Source of the DNA: Wandonia sp964447015
GTDB taxonomy: Bacteria; Bacteroidota; Bacteroidia; Flavobacteriales_D; Crocinitomicaceae
Assembly: GCA_964447015.1 (NCBI GenBank)
Contig: CAYUQU010000078.1
Span: forward strand, 1 to 15,260
DNA: 15,260 bases
Direction: 5' to 3'
The notes under the pieces are model-generated. The model saw nothing but the letters and a program-made list of their open reading frames with translations, was not told the origin of the DNA and did no database searches. Shown here piece after piece: positions 1 to 6,536 of the stretch. Position 1 is the stretch's first letter; each line of letters begins with the position of its first letter. The position numbers and the translations under genes are program-made.

Positions 1-872
1 CCCTGACCCCTGAAAAAAGCGTTTTAAAAGTGCATAGTTATCAAGAAGCGAGGTATTATGACTCGGATTTAGGGAGATTTTTGAGCTTAGATCCGTTGAG
101 TGCGGAGTTTCCTGAGTGGAGTGCATATAATTATGTATTGGGGAATCCTATTTCGTTGATTGACCCAGATGGTAAGGCACCAATTGATGCAGTTGGAGAT
201 TGTGATGATTGTCCTGGAGCAGGTCGTTATCGGGCAAGTGTAAACTCAAGATATATTGGCTTTGGTCTAAGACATCCTGTAGCAGCTCACAGAATTGGTT
301 TTGGTGTTACTAAAGGAGCGGATAATATTTCTACAAACTCAACAAGATTTGCGACAAGAGGTGAAGTGTTATTCGGATCAAAAAGATCTCAAGAAGATAG
401 GGGAAGTGAGAACGGAGCGTTTAGACACGGACTTTGGCAGGCCACTATTGCGTCAGAGTTTGGAAATAGCATAGCATCTCAAGCAGGGAATGCACACGAA
501 GAAAATCCTTTTGCTGATTTGTTTATTAGGACTTTTTCAAATCTTGATGAAGCAGACCAAACAGTAGATTTACTCAATAACATTATTGGGAGAAGAATAG
601 GTAATGAAAATAAAGGAGCAGATATGCTTGAATTAGCCAATATTGTTCTTGAAGAGTTCAAAAACAGTGGGTTATTCATGGCTTCACAAGATAAAGACGG
701 AAATTGGAATATATCAAAAACTAAACTTTCAACAGATAAATACAATCAGCTAAAGGAAGTTTTTGGTGCATTAAACAAAAGTGGTCGTACAGCAGCTGAG
801 CAAAAAGCAGTTGATGAAAAACAACAAAGATTAATTCAAATGTCAAGAATGCCAACTGGCGCAAAATGGTAA
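1..872 (+). CDS. RHS repeat-associated core protein, C-terminal part with variable toxin-like domain (5' partial)
   Basis: The reading frame is open from base 3 without a start, so this is the 3' end of a larger gene; the GTG at 30 is not the real start. The first ~55 residues are the typical end of an RHS core: a YYDSDLGRFLSLDP motif, then YNYVLGNP and LIDPDG. In polymorphic toxins the DPDG-type motif marks the switch from conserved shell to variable toxin tip. The ~230-residue tip (about base 175 on) is unrelated to the RHS part. Its most distinctive stretch is GAFRHGLW (about 414-437) followed by NAHEENP (about 489-509), which resembles the AFRH...AHE signature I recall for a toxin-associated domain of unknown function (DUF6973). 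That assignment is from memory and tentative. His and Glu residues in both motifs could form an active or metal site (inference). Small genes follow directly, as expected for immunity proteins. The RHS call is strong; toxic activity is inferred from context. Confidence 0.88.
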   Translation, partial: LTPEKSVLKVHSYQEARYYDSDLGRFLSLDPLSAEFPEWSAYNYVLGNPISLIDPDGKAPIDAVGDCDDCPGAGRYRASVNSRYIGFGLRHPVAAHRIGFGVTKGADNISTNSTRFATRGEVLFGSKRSQEDRGSENGAFRHGLWQATIASEFGNSIASQAGNAHEENPFADLFIRTFSNLDEADQTVDLLNNIIGRRIGNENKGADMLELANIVLEEFKNSGLFMASQDKDGNWNISKTKLSTDKYNQLKEVFGALNKSGRTAAEQKAVDEKQQRLIQMSRMPTGAKW

Positions 873-877
873 AACAG

Positions 878-1321
878 ATGAAAAATTATTATCGAATTTT
901 AAGTATTTGCTGCTTAATATTGATGAGCAGTTGTTCAAATAAGAATGACATAGATAAGCTAGTTATCAATGAATGGGAAAAGTGTAGTGCTAAAGATAAT
1001 TGTATTATTGACTTTTCAACTGTAATGAGTTTTCAATGGGATAAAATGTTTTACTTCTCGTCTGCTCTTTCGTTGGAAGAAATAAACGCGGTATTAGGTA
1101 CAGAATTAAACAGCTTTACAGATATAGGTGATAGAATTGTTTTTATGAAAGAAAACAAAATTTTATATCATAAAGAATGGTTTTATAATCCGAGTGCAAG
1201 ACCTCAAGGGATAATTTTTTTGATAAATGATAAATTTATAGAAGTAAACAAAACAGAATCAAAGTTTAAGATAAAAAAAAGTGAAGACCTTTATTATTTA
1301 GAGCCTTTAAACATCAAATAA
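878..1321 (+). CDS. Small putative lipoprotein directly behind the RHS toxin tip (candidate immunity protein)
   Basis: I do not recognise the family. The ATG at 878 is chosen because it gives a compact lipoprotein signal (MKNYYRILS..., hydrophobic core, then MSSC with Cys19) five bases after the RHS stop. An in-frame ATG at 866 would overlap the RHS gene by 7 bases and add four residues (MVKQ). The mature part is about 128 residues, soluble and mixed charge, with a SFQWDKMF segment and a lysine-rich C-terminus. The gene directly behind an RHS tip is usually the cognate immunity gene. A lipoprotein immunity would fit a toxin acting in the periplasm or envelope, but this is inference. The next gene overlaps its stop by one base (TAATG), so the two are probably co-transcribed. 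The lipobox is slightly off consensus because Met sits at -3. Confidence 0.75.
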   Translation: MKNYYRILSICCLILMSSCSNKNDIDKLVINEWEKCSAKDNCIIDFSTVMSFQWDKMFYFSSALSLEEINAVLGTELNSFTDIGDRIVFMKENKILYHKEWFYNPSARPQGIIFLINDKFIEVNKTESKFKIKKSEDLYYLEPLNIK

Positions 1322-2172
1322 TGGAAAATAAAATATTCAATATCTGCTCCATTCTTTGTATGTTATATTTTGTTAGTTGTGAAGAATCATCAAAGAAAAT
1401 CAGTTCAAATGCTAAAAATTCAATTGATCAAATTCAGGATGTAATAATTGCATATGAGTTGGAAACAGATTCCATAGGAATAATTACAGACACCCTTTCA
1501 ATAGAAAAATATAAAGAAAATAGCAATGGAATAAAAGTGTACAGTGAACTGTTTTTATTTCAAGATTTTGATATTTTAAAAAGAATAGAATATTTTAACG
1601 AAAAAGGTGGGGTGTTTTATTCCAAACTAGAATCATCAAATTCAGGAGTTCTAAGCATTTTCGAAATTTTAGATGAGAAAAAAACGAAAAAGAAAGCTAT
1701 TTCTGTTGAATACAGAGACGGTAAAGTGTTTGACACTACATATATTAATTATAAATTTCATTATGAAGTTAATAGACTAAAAAAACTTCAAGTTGATGCT
1801 ACTTTAAATGATACCAGTTATCATTTCAAAACAATAATCTGGTATAATGATGATGAAAAACCCTTGAAAGAAATTGTTTTATCAAAAAAAGATACAATGT
1901 CTGTAACAACATATCACTATCTGCGCGGAATTATTACTCAAAGAACGATTGATGATCGGAAAAAGAATTTGCTTTATCTCTTTAAATACGATAAAAACGA
2001 AGGGCTTCAATCGGAAGATGTATTCATAAGACAATCAGATTCTTTGGTTATTAATAGCCATACCGATTATGAAACGAACAAAGATGGAAAAATTCAAAAA
2101 AGTACAGAAATCATATATCCGTCAAAAGCAAAACGATATATTCGATTTAGTTATGAAAGCTCGTCAAATTGA
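1321..2172 (+). CDS. Putative lipoprotein, 283 aa, unknown function
   Basis: The ATG overlaps the stop of the preceding gene by one base, indicating translational coupling. The N-terminus is a lipoprotein signal ending in FVSC (Cys20), followed by a polar EESSKK spacer. The remaining ~260 residues are lysine- and tyrosine-rich with alternating hydrophobic and polar positions (for example HYEVNRLKKL, YRDGKVFDTTY, YLRGIITQRT, LYLFKYDKNEG), suggesting a beta-rich fold of repeated hairpins. These YxYD-like hairpins loosely recall RHS/MORN-type beta strands seen in other Bacteroidota lipoproteins, but no family can be named. Its position second behind the RHS tip makes it a candidate immunity or accessory protein. 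A short fragment with a similar C-terminus lies just downstream (about 2212-2295). Confidence 0.75.
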   Translation: MENKIFNICSILCMLYFVSCEESSKKISSNAKNSIDQIQDVIIAYELETDSIGIITDTLSIEKYKENSNGIKVYSELFLFQDFDILKRIEYFNEKGGVFYSKLESSNSGVLSIFEILDEKKTKKKAISVEYRDGKVFDTTYINYKFHYEVNRLKKLQVDATLNDTSYHFKTIIWYNDDEKPLKEIVLSKKDTMSVTTYHYLRGIITQRTIDDRKKNLLYLFKYDKNEGLQSEDVFIRQSDSLVINSHTDYETNKDGKIQKSTEIIYPSKAKRYIRFSYESSSN

Positions 2173-2211
2173 GCATAAATTAATGTCAATAAAATAGGGA
2201 ATGTTCGGTAA

Positions 2212-2295
2212 TCCGTCTATGACATGATAGAAAACGAGTGGACATATTATGTAAACTCCAATGAGCGGATCAGAATATTTTATACCACATTGTAA
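2212..2295 (+). pseudogene. Possible 3' remnant of a lipoprotein-like gene
   Basis: A short open stretch after an in-frame stop at 2209 encodes about 27 residues ending in ERIRIFYTTL and a TAA at 2293. Its end loosely resembles the C-terminus of the preceding lipoprotein (RYIRFSYESSSN): a basic residue, I/R alternation, then F-Y. It lies in a 134-base gap between two genes, where a decayed copy could sit. The similarity is short and may be chance, so this is a weak call. Confidence 0.25.
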
Positions 2296-2306
2296 AATAA
2301 CCGAAA

Positions 2307-2567
2307 ATGATTACCCAAGATAAAATTAAGATCTATAAAAGATATAATGGAGACATAGATAGCTGGGCGAGAAACGGCTCTAAAAAGGAGAAATTAGTTA
2401 TGAATCATGATGATTGGTATATAATAGATGGTCTTATTCAGGATTTTTCTTTAGTGAAAAATGGATTAACATCCCTAACATTCAACGATAATCTGCATAA
2501 TAAATTAAAGGAAAATTGTGATAATGAAGAAACGATTCAAGTGTTGAAAGCAATAATTGATTTATGA
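2307..2567 (+). CDS. Small cytoplasmic protein of unknown function, 86 aa
   Basis: No signal peptide or membrane segment is visible. The protein starts ITQDKIKIYKRYNGDIDSW and holds a WYIIDGLIQDF segment, then a Leu/Asn-rich helix and a NEETIQVLKAI end. The pattern looks like a compact mostly helical protein of the size of many immunity proteins, but I do not recognise a family. Its stop overlaps the ATG of the next gene by four bases (ATGA), so it is co-translated with the lipoprotein that follows. The pairing of a cytoplasmic and a lipid-anchored protein may mean they act together or belong to one imported cassette (inference). Confidence 0.75.
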   Translation: MITQDKIKIYKRYNGDIDSWARNGSKKEKLVMNHDDWYIIDGLIQDFSLVKNGLTSLTFNDNLHNKLKENCDNEETIQVLKAIIDL

Positions 2568-3055
2568 AAAAGACTAGTTTATTGGTGTTATTATTCAGTT
2601 TTATCCTTGTCTGCTGTGGCAATAGTAATGATGACGGAGAGGATATTATGAAGTTTTTTGTTGAACAACAATTGACATTTAAAAGTTCTGTTGATGAAAT
2701 TTTGAAAAATAAAGAAGCATTAGATTCACACTTTTCAATAAAAGCGGCTGATGGATCATTTTCTTTGTCACCATTTTTTTTCAAAAATAATGATAATCGA
2801 TTCACTTCAGAATACTTTGGTGCAACAATGAGTTTGTTAAATTCATCTATTAATGAGATAAAATGTCACCCCAATTACATCCTTTTTAGAAAAATCGAAA
2901 GGAATAAAAATTTTGAATACTCGTGGTCTGAATACATTGTTGCATACAATCTGAAATCTTCTGAAGTTCTAAACACATTGAATTCCAAGATTACATATAC
3001 TAAGATCATAGATGATGAATGGAAAATAATTATCATTACTAAATCAATAGACTAG
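2564..3055 (+). CDS. Putative lipoprotein, 163 aa, unknown function
   Basis: The start is set by the ATGA overlap with the upstream gene. The N-terminus MKKTSLLVLLFSFILVCCG is a clear export signal with two adjacent Cys (17 and 18); either could be lipidated, and the lipobox is imperfect. An acidic Ser/Asn spacer (NSNDDGEDI) follows, typical of an outer-membrane lipoprotein leader. The mature part includes SFSLSPFFFKNNDNRF and a C-terminal beta-like stretch ending in a WKIIIITKS segment. The family is not recognised. A 45-50 base repeat shared with two other sites in the array begins inside its last codons (3046-3094), so the gene's 3' end is the edge of a cassette-like unit. Confidence 0.78.
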   Translation: MKKTSLLVLLFSFILVCCGNSNDDGEDIMKFFVEQQLTFKSSVDEILKNKEALDSHFSIKAADGSFSLSPFFFKNNDNRFTSEYFGATMSLLNSSINEIKCHPNYILFRKIERNKNFEYSWSEYIVAYNLKSSEVLNTLNSKITYTKIIDDEWKIIIITKSID

Positions 3056-3094
3056 TGAGAATATTCCAATTTACACTTTTTAGAATTTTGAAAA
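3046..3094 (+). repeat. Copy A of the array-associated repeat
   Basis: The core reads ATATTCCAATTTACAC followed by TTTTTAGAATTTTGAAAA. The same element occurs at 4542-4586 and 5146-5190, each time just before a lipoprotein start codon. This copy spans the stop codon of the upstream lipoprotein gene and the leader of the next. The role could be promoter or leader DNA carried with each cassette, or a tract for homologous recombination between cassettes; the sequence does not decide. Confidence 0.75.
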
Positions 3095-3102
3095 CTAATG
3101 TG

Positions 3103-3498
3103 ATGAAAAATATATACTATCTCTGTCTAATAAGTATAATCATAATTGGTTGCGGAGGGCAACGAAACGAAAAAATCACAATTGATACTCCAAGCATAAC
3201 TGAAATCAAGATCATCAACAAAGTGAGTTGTAGTCATGCACATCTAACAAAAAAAGAAGTTATAGTTGAAGATAAAGGCGAAATTGAAGAAATTATCAAT
3301 TTGATCAAGCATTCGACGAATATAAAAACACGCCTTAACACAAAAGTAAATTATGGCTTTTTCGATATTATCCTTCTTGATTCAGACAATAATAAATATT
3401 ATTATGACATTTTGTATACGGTGTATGACGGGGTTATTTTAACGGATTTGAATGGAAGTGGCAAGGTCGTGTACCAGATTAGCAGATGGAGACATTAA
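3103..3498 (+). CDS. Putative lipoprotein, paralogue of the gene at 5184, with a probably frameshifted C-terminus
   Basis: The ATG at 3103 is preferred over the GTG at 3055: it begins MKNIYYLCLISIIIIGC, a lipoprotein signal with Cys17, whereas the longer start adds 16 residues encoded by the repeat. The protein is clearly homologous to the one at 5184, sharing an EKIT start of the mature part, EI.IINK, NYGFF, YDILYTVYDGVI and DLNGSG. After DLNGSG the two diverge: this copy ends KVVYQISRWRH, while another frame of the same DNA continues to a TGA at 3527-3529 and encodes LADGDINALIISSLKY. That resembles the partner's QLEVLISSYF. One extra base (or two lost) around 3458-3475 explains this. The family is unknown; a candidate immunity protein by context. 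The frameshift could be real decay or a sequencing error. Confidence 0.75.
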   Translation: MKNIYYLCLISIIIIGCGGQRNEKITIDTPSITEIKIINKVSCSHAHLTKKEVIVEDKGEIEEIINLIKHSTNIKTRLNTKVNYGFFDIILLDSDNNKYYYDILYTVYDGVILTDLNGSGKVVYQISRWRH

Positions 3499-3544
3499 TG
3501 CATTAATAATTAGTTCGTTGAAATATTGAAAAGCTAAAAAAGCT

Positions 3545-3946
3545 ATGAACTTAAAACAGATTTATAACCTTAAAGATGATTTCAGACGAACCAAAATGGT
3601 TCAAGAAGCCTCGCTTGATAAAAATTCTTATGCTGGATACAAAACGGAAAATGGATTATTGTTTGGAACTAAAGAATGGTTTAGTGCTATAGAAAACAAC
3701 ATAATTCCTAAACACACTGTTAAAGGCTTTATTTCTCGTGTATATATGTCGGGACACAATGATTATCCAGAATTTGAAATTGAAAGTAATGAAGATAAAA
3801 CCACTTGGACGAGAGAAGGAATTGACGAATCATACAAAGTTGGTAAAAGTATTGAATTAGTATATGTGGAACAGAAATACAAACGCCCAACAGATGTAAC
3901 AGGAGTCATTTCAAAATGTGTTATTGAAATAAAAATTGCTGAATAA
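3545..3946 (+). CDS. Cytoplasmic protein of unknown function, 133 aa
   Basis: There is no signal peptide. The N-terminus is charged and helical (NLKQIYNLKDDFRRTKMVQEAS), followed by a beta-rich part with HTVKGFISRVYMSGHNDYPEF and VGKSIELVYVEQKY. The C-terminal half has the look of an OB-like small beta-barrel: alternating strands and a basic VEQKYKRP loop, ending in VIEIKIAE (inference from pattern only). I do not recognise the family. It lies between two lipoprotein genes in the array behind the RHS toxin, with a 46-base gap upstream, and could be an immunity protein for a cytoplasmic toxin or unrelated cargo. Confidence 0.75.
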   Translation: MNLKQIYNLKDDFRRTKMVQEASLDKNSYAGYKTENGLLFGTKEWFSAIENNIIPKHTVKGFISRVYMSGHNDYPEFEIESNEDKTTWTREGIDESYKVGKSIELVYVEQKYKRPTDVTGVISKCVIEIKIAE

Positions 3947-4002
3947 AATATACTAAAGAACTACCAGAAATTTCATCCAAACTCACTAAACATTATTAAG
4001 CC

Positions 4003-4437
4003 ATGATAGAAGGGAATCAATATATAGAAATCGTCAAAGTGTATTTTAGTTTTCTTGTTACTGAATTCGGATTCAATATATTTGAAGAAAAGATAAGAGG
4101 TAATGCTTTTTATGATGTTCAGTATAAAGATGAAGCACGAATTGTGTCGATATCTTACGAGAATATTGAAGATTATTTACAGGTAATAATTTTTCTGCTT
4201 CAGAATGGTAAGTTGCCTGAGTATGATGATAAAACAAACACCTTACACTTAAATCGTCTTAATGCATTCTTTTTATCAAAGATTGATAGAAAAGAAATCA
4301 GCTTGAACAGTGAATATTTTGCAAAAATCAATACAAACGATGAATTAGAAAGAAAACTGTTAAAATCGGCAAAAGAGTTGCGTTTGTGTTTAAAACATAT
4401 TAGTAAAGAGGCTCATGGTCCAAATGGCAATTTTTGA
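4003..4437 (+). CDS. Cytoplasmic protein of unknown function, 144 aa (immunity-like)
   Basis: There is no export signal. The protein begins with YIEIVKVYFSFLVTEFGFNI, then a short beta section (FYDVQYKDEARIVSISYEN), a hydrophobic helix (LQVIIFLLQNGKLP) and a helical C-terminus (ELERKLLKSAKELRLCLKHI). The order of a YFSFL..EFGF helix, strand pair and leucine-rich helix recalls small immunity proteins commonly placed behind polymorphic toxins, but I cannot name the family. The last residues GPNGNF are polar. A 157-base gap follows, containing an AT-rich inverted repeat near 4473-4489 and the second copy of the array repeat. Confidence 0.72.
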   Translation: MIEGNQYIEIVKVYFSFLVTEFGFNIFEEKIRGNAFYDVQYKDEARIVSISYENIEDYLQVIIFLLQNGKLPEYDDKTNTLHLNRLNAFFLSKIDRKEISLNSEYFAKINTNDELERKLLKSAKELRLCLKHISKEAHGPNGNF

Positions 4438-4541
4438 TTTATGTAGATTTAACATAGTGAATAATAGTAATTTAAAAACTAGTGTTTTTTGAAATGGGTA
4501 GCAGTGATACCGCTTTAATCTGGTGAACGTCTGTGATTTTG

Positions 4542-4586
4542 AATAGATGGTAATGTTCCAATTTACACGTTTAAGAATTATGAAAA
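4542..4586 (+). repeat. Copy B of the array-associated repeat
   Basis: The core reads ATGTTCCAATTTACAC, then GTTTAAGAATTATGAAAA, differing from copy A at only a few positions. It lies just upstream of the lipoprotein start at 4595. In this copy the TTG of copies A and C is ATG, creating a possible in-frame upstream start at 4580. Confidence 0.72.
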
Positions 4587-4594
4587 ATAAGCCA

Positions 4595-5143
4595 ATGAAA
4601 AAAAGTAAGCCACTTCTCATACTCCTTGTCATATTAGGAATAAACCTACTTCATGGATGTATTAATCATTTTGAAGGAAAATATGGAATCAGTTGCTGTT
4701 ACGAACAGTCTTTAGAAAGAGGAGTCGTTAAAAAATTATTATTTGAAGACACCTTAATTGTAATTAATGATACCCTTTCTTTGCCTGTAAAGCACTGCTG
4801 GATTGACCATGATTGGATTTATGGACGCAACTGGGAAGATACAGAGATTCAAGATGAGGGTGAAAATTTAATAATTGAACTTGAAGATAACAACCATATG
4901 AAGAATTATATGGCAACTTGGAGTATCACACATCAAGATAATAGAGGAAAGAATCACAGGTCCTTTGGCTTTGGTAAAGTTGGTGACTATTCAATTTACC
5001 TAAGGGATCCAAATGAATTAGAGTCTTTAAATTTTTATGTTGTCACAGGATCTACATTAATCCGAGACAGCATAGATTTAGAAAAAAGAAAAATCGGGGA
5101 GTTTAATCTTTCGATAGAGATGTTACTAGATAAAGTAAAATAG
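4595..5143 (+). CDS. Putative lipoprotein, about 182 aa, unknown function
   Basis: The ATG at 4595 gives MKKSKPLLILLVILGINLLHGC, a good lipoprotein signal with Cys22. In-frame ATGs at 4547, 4553 and 4580 would add residues encoded by the array repeat and are less likely. The mature protein has a CCYEQSLERG segment, a Trp-rich middle (CWIDHDWIYGRNWEDTE), then HRSFGFGKVGDYSIYL and a beta-like LNFYVVTGSTLIRDSIDLE, ending in a helix. The paired Cys and several Trp/His are notable, but the family is not recognised. It does not resemble the paralogous pair at 3103 and 5184 despite sharing the same upstream repeat, so the repeat is not tied to one protein family. Confidence 0.76.
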   Translation: MKKSKPLLILLVILGINLLHGCINHFEGKYGISCCYEQSLERGVVKKLLFEDTLIVINDTLSLPVKHCWIDHDWIYGRNWEDTEIQDEGENLIIELEDNNHMKNYMATWSITHQDNRGKNHRSFGFGKVGDYSIYLRDPNELESLNFYVVTGSTLIRDSIDLEKRKIGEFNLSIEMLLDKVK

Positions 5144-5145
5144 TG

Positions 5146-5190
5146 GATAGATTCGGTTATATTCCAATACACTTTTTAGAATTTTGAAAA
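5146..5190 (+). repeat. Copy C of the array-associated repeat
   Basis: The core reads ATATTCCAATACAC followed by TTTTTAGAATTTTGAAAA, almost identical to copy A apart from the loss of two bases. It begins three bases after the stop of the upstream gene and runs directly into the coding region of the lipoprotein at 5184, whose TTG start is inside the repeat. Confidence 0.75.
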
Positions 5191-5606
5191 ATATAATATA
5201 CTGTCTTCTAAGCATACTACTAATCAGTTGTAAAGGAGATTTTAGCGAAAAAATTACTCTTCACAAAGTAGAGGTACGTGAAATAACTATTATTAACAAG
5301 TTACATGCTCTAGGGTTTGACTCAAAAGAGAAAGAGATTGTAATTGATGACAAAGAAAAAATCAATGAAATCATTAACACGCTCAAGAAATCCGTTAAGT
5401 TAGATAATCGAGCGAATTCAAAAATGAATTACGGCTTTTTTTGTCTCTACATTCTTGACTCAGAAAATGAAACTCATTATTTTGACATACTCTATACTGT
5501 CTACGATGGTGTTATCATTATTGATTTGAACGGAAGCGGAGATCAATTTAAGAATGAGCAATTGGAAGTGCTTATCTCTTCATATTTTGTAACTAAAATT
5601 GATTAA
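5184..5606 (+). CDS. Putative lipoprotein, intact paralogue of the gene at 3103, TTG start
   Basis: The only plausible start is TTG at 5184, giving MKNIIYCLLSILLISC, a lipoprotein signal with Cys16. Alignment with the copy at 3103 shows the same protein: EKIT, REITIINK, INEIINTLKKS, NYGFF, YDILYTVYDGVI and DLNGSG. This copy keeps a full C-terminus (QLEVLISSYFVTKID) that the other lost to a frameshift. Compared with copy A, about 15 bases between two TGAAAA tracts are missing at the start, which removed the ATG and left TTG as the start. The function is unknown; a candidate immunity protein by position. It ends the lipoprotein array. Confidence 0.75.
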   Translation: MKNIIYCLLSILLISCKGDFSEKITLHKVEVREITIINKLHALGFDSKEKEIVIDDKEKINEIINTLKKSVKLDNRANSKMNYGFFCLYILDSENETHYFDILYTVYDGVIIIDLNGSGDQFKNEQLEVLISSYFVTKID

Positions 5607-5700
5607 AGTTGCAATTTCGGTAGTGTATCCCATTAGTTGGTGTCTCACTATTTCGCGCTTAGATCATTGAATTATAGAGGTTGTTGTTTTATAAAAACAT

Positions 5701-5889
5701 TTAACTCGTGTGAGTGCGGAGGAGGCAGAGTTTTTAAAGAATTTTGCCCGTTTTATTACTGGAAATAATATTCAAGAATTCATGCAGGAATTCAGTGATG
5801 CGCACTACCATCTAGAGCGCAATGCGCACGCGAAAATTCTATTTACGGATCTCTGCTTTAAGGTGATGCGTTTGATTCATTTTGCGTAA
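5701..5889 (+). pseudogene. holB: 3' fragment of holB (DNA polymerase III delta' subunit)
   Basis: The gap between 5607 and 5997 is not empty. A frame ending in TAA at 5887 encodes LTRVSAEEAEFLKNFARF, then ITGNN, HYHLERNAHAKILFTDL and a Leu-rich end. This matches the C-terminus of Bacteroidota delta' clamp-loader subunits as I know them, where a YH.ERN.N.KI.F.DL motif is characteristic. The rest of the gene (AAA+ ATPase part) is missing. Upstream DNA back to about 5646 shows HYFALR and LLFYKN in other frames, matching the preceding helix if frameshifts are allowed, so the remnant may begin near 5641. With only ~62 codons and no proper start it is probably not functional. Because holB is essential, a full copy should exist elsewhere, making this a duplicated or stranded end. 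Confidence 0.75.
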
Positions 5890-5997
5890 TTGCTTATTTG
5901 CCAACTGATAAATATCATTACAAAACTTTACGTATTATGATATATGTCAGTTATCCTCTATTGCTATCGCCATACATTTGTTCAAAATAATTATGGC

Positions 5998-6462
5998 ATG
6001 AAGTATTTAACAACATTATTATTAGCGCTCATCTTTTTATCCTCAAATGCTCAGGAGCTAAGTAAGCAATACGATAAAATCGGTCGATTTAGTCAAGGTG
6101 TAGCAGTAGTTTGGAAAAATGGAAAGTGTGGACTTATTAGTCAAGCTGGGAAAGAAATCATTAAACCCCAATTTGATAGAATATCATCTTTTGGAAAAGA
6201 TGGGTTGGCATATACATGGAAAAATGGCTTGGTAGGAATGATTAACATTCAAGGCAATGTAATAGTAAAAAATGAATATCAAAAAATTGGAAAGTTTAGC
6301 GGTTTCTATGCTATTACAAGAAAAAATGGTCTTGCTGGTTTAATTAATAAGCGTGGAAAAGTAGTCATCAAAAATGAATATGAAAGTATTACCATTCATA
6401 AGAATGGTATAATCCGCGGTGTTAAAGATGGTAAAGAGGTAATATTGACTATAAAGGAATAA
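5998..6462 (+). CDS. Secreted WG-repeat protein
   Basis: The ATG at 5998 gives a signal peptide (MKYLTTLLLALIFLSSNAQE, cleavage near Ala-Gln); the in-frame ATG at 5944 would add 18 polar residues in front of it and is unlikely. The mature ~135 residues are three WG/KWG-like repeats of about 35 residues, each with the order FxxGxAxxxKNGxxGLI then GKxIIKxxY: near VAVVWKNGKCGLI, LAYTWKNGLVGMI and YAITRKNGLAGLI, followed by a partial unit. WG repeats are beta-strand units seen in many Bacteroidota proteins, function mostly unknown and probably binding. Family members are often much longer, so this is a short version. It lies between the holB remnant and a hairpin terminator and has no clear functional link to either side. 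Confidence 0.85.
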   Translation: MKYLTTLLLALIFLSSNAQELSKQYDKIGRFSQGVAVVWKNGKCGLISQAGKEIIKPQFDRISSFGKDGLAYTWKNGLVGMINIQGNVIVKNEYQKIGKFSGFYAITRKNGLAGLINKRGKVVIKNEYESITIHKNGIIRGVKDGKEVILTIKE

Positions 6463-6486
6463 CATTATAAACTACTACTACATAAA

Positions 6487-6520
6487 AAAATAGCCAATCA
6501 ATTTGTTGATTGGCTATTTT
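6487..6520. terminator. Bidirectional rho-independent terminator
   Basis: A perfect 15-bp stem (AAAATAGCCAATCAA with its complement) closes a TTTG loop. A-rich DNA on the left and T-rich DNA on the right give a U-tract in both directions. It lies between the convergent WG-repeat gene (ends 6462) and the giant minus-strand gene (ends 6537), where a shared terminator is expected. Confidence 0.88.
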
Positions 6521-6536
6521 CGTTATTTGAATTATG

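Noticed and set aside
2482..2805. Minus-strand open frame across the genes at 2307 and 2564
   Set aside because: It lies opposite two overlapping, coherent plus-strand genes with a lipoprotein signal; its composition (Ser/Leu/Asn mix) is that of an antisense shadow.
3947..4002. Short open stretch (KYTKELPEI...) between the genes at 3545 and 4003
   Set aside because: About 18 codons in another frame with no similarity to any neighbour; chance is sufficient.
4473..4489. AAAAAC / GTTTTT inverted repeat after the gene at 4003
   Set aside because: The stem is only about six weak pairs, with no GC-rich part; too poor to call a terminator.
4390..4632. Minus-strand frame of 80 codons over the gap before 4595
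   Set aside because: It crosses the array repeat and the starts of plus-strand genes and has no domain-like pattern.
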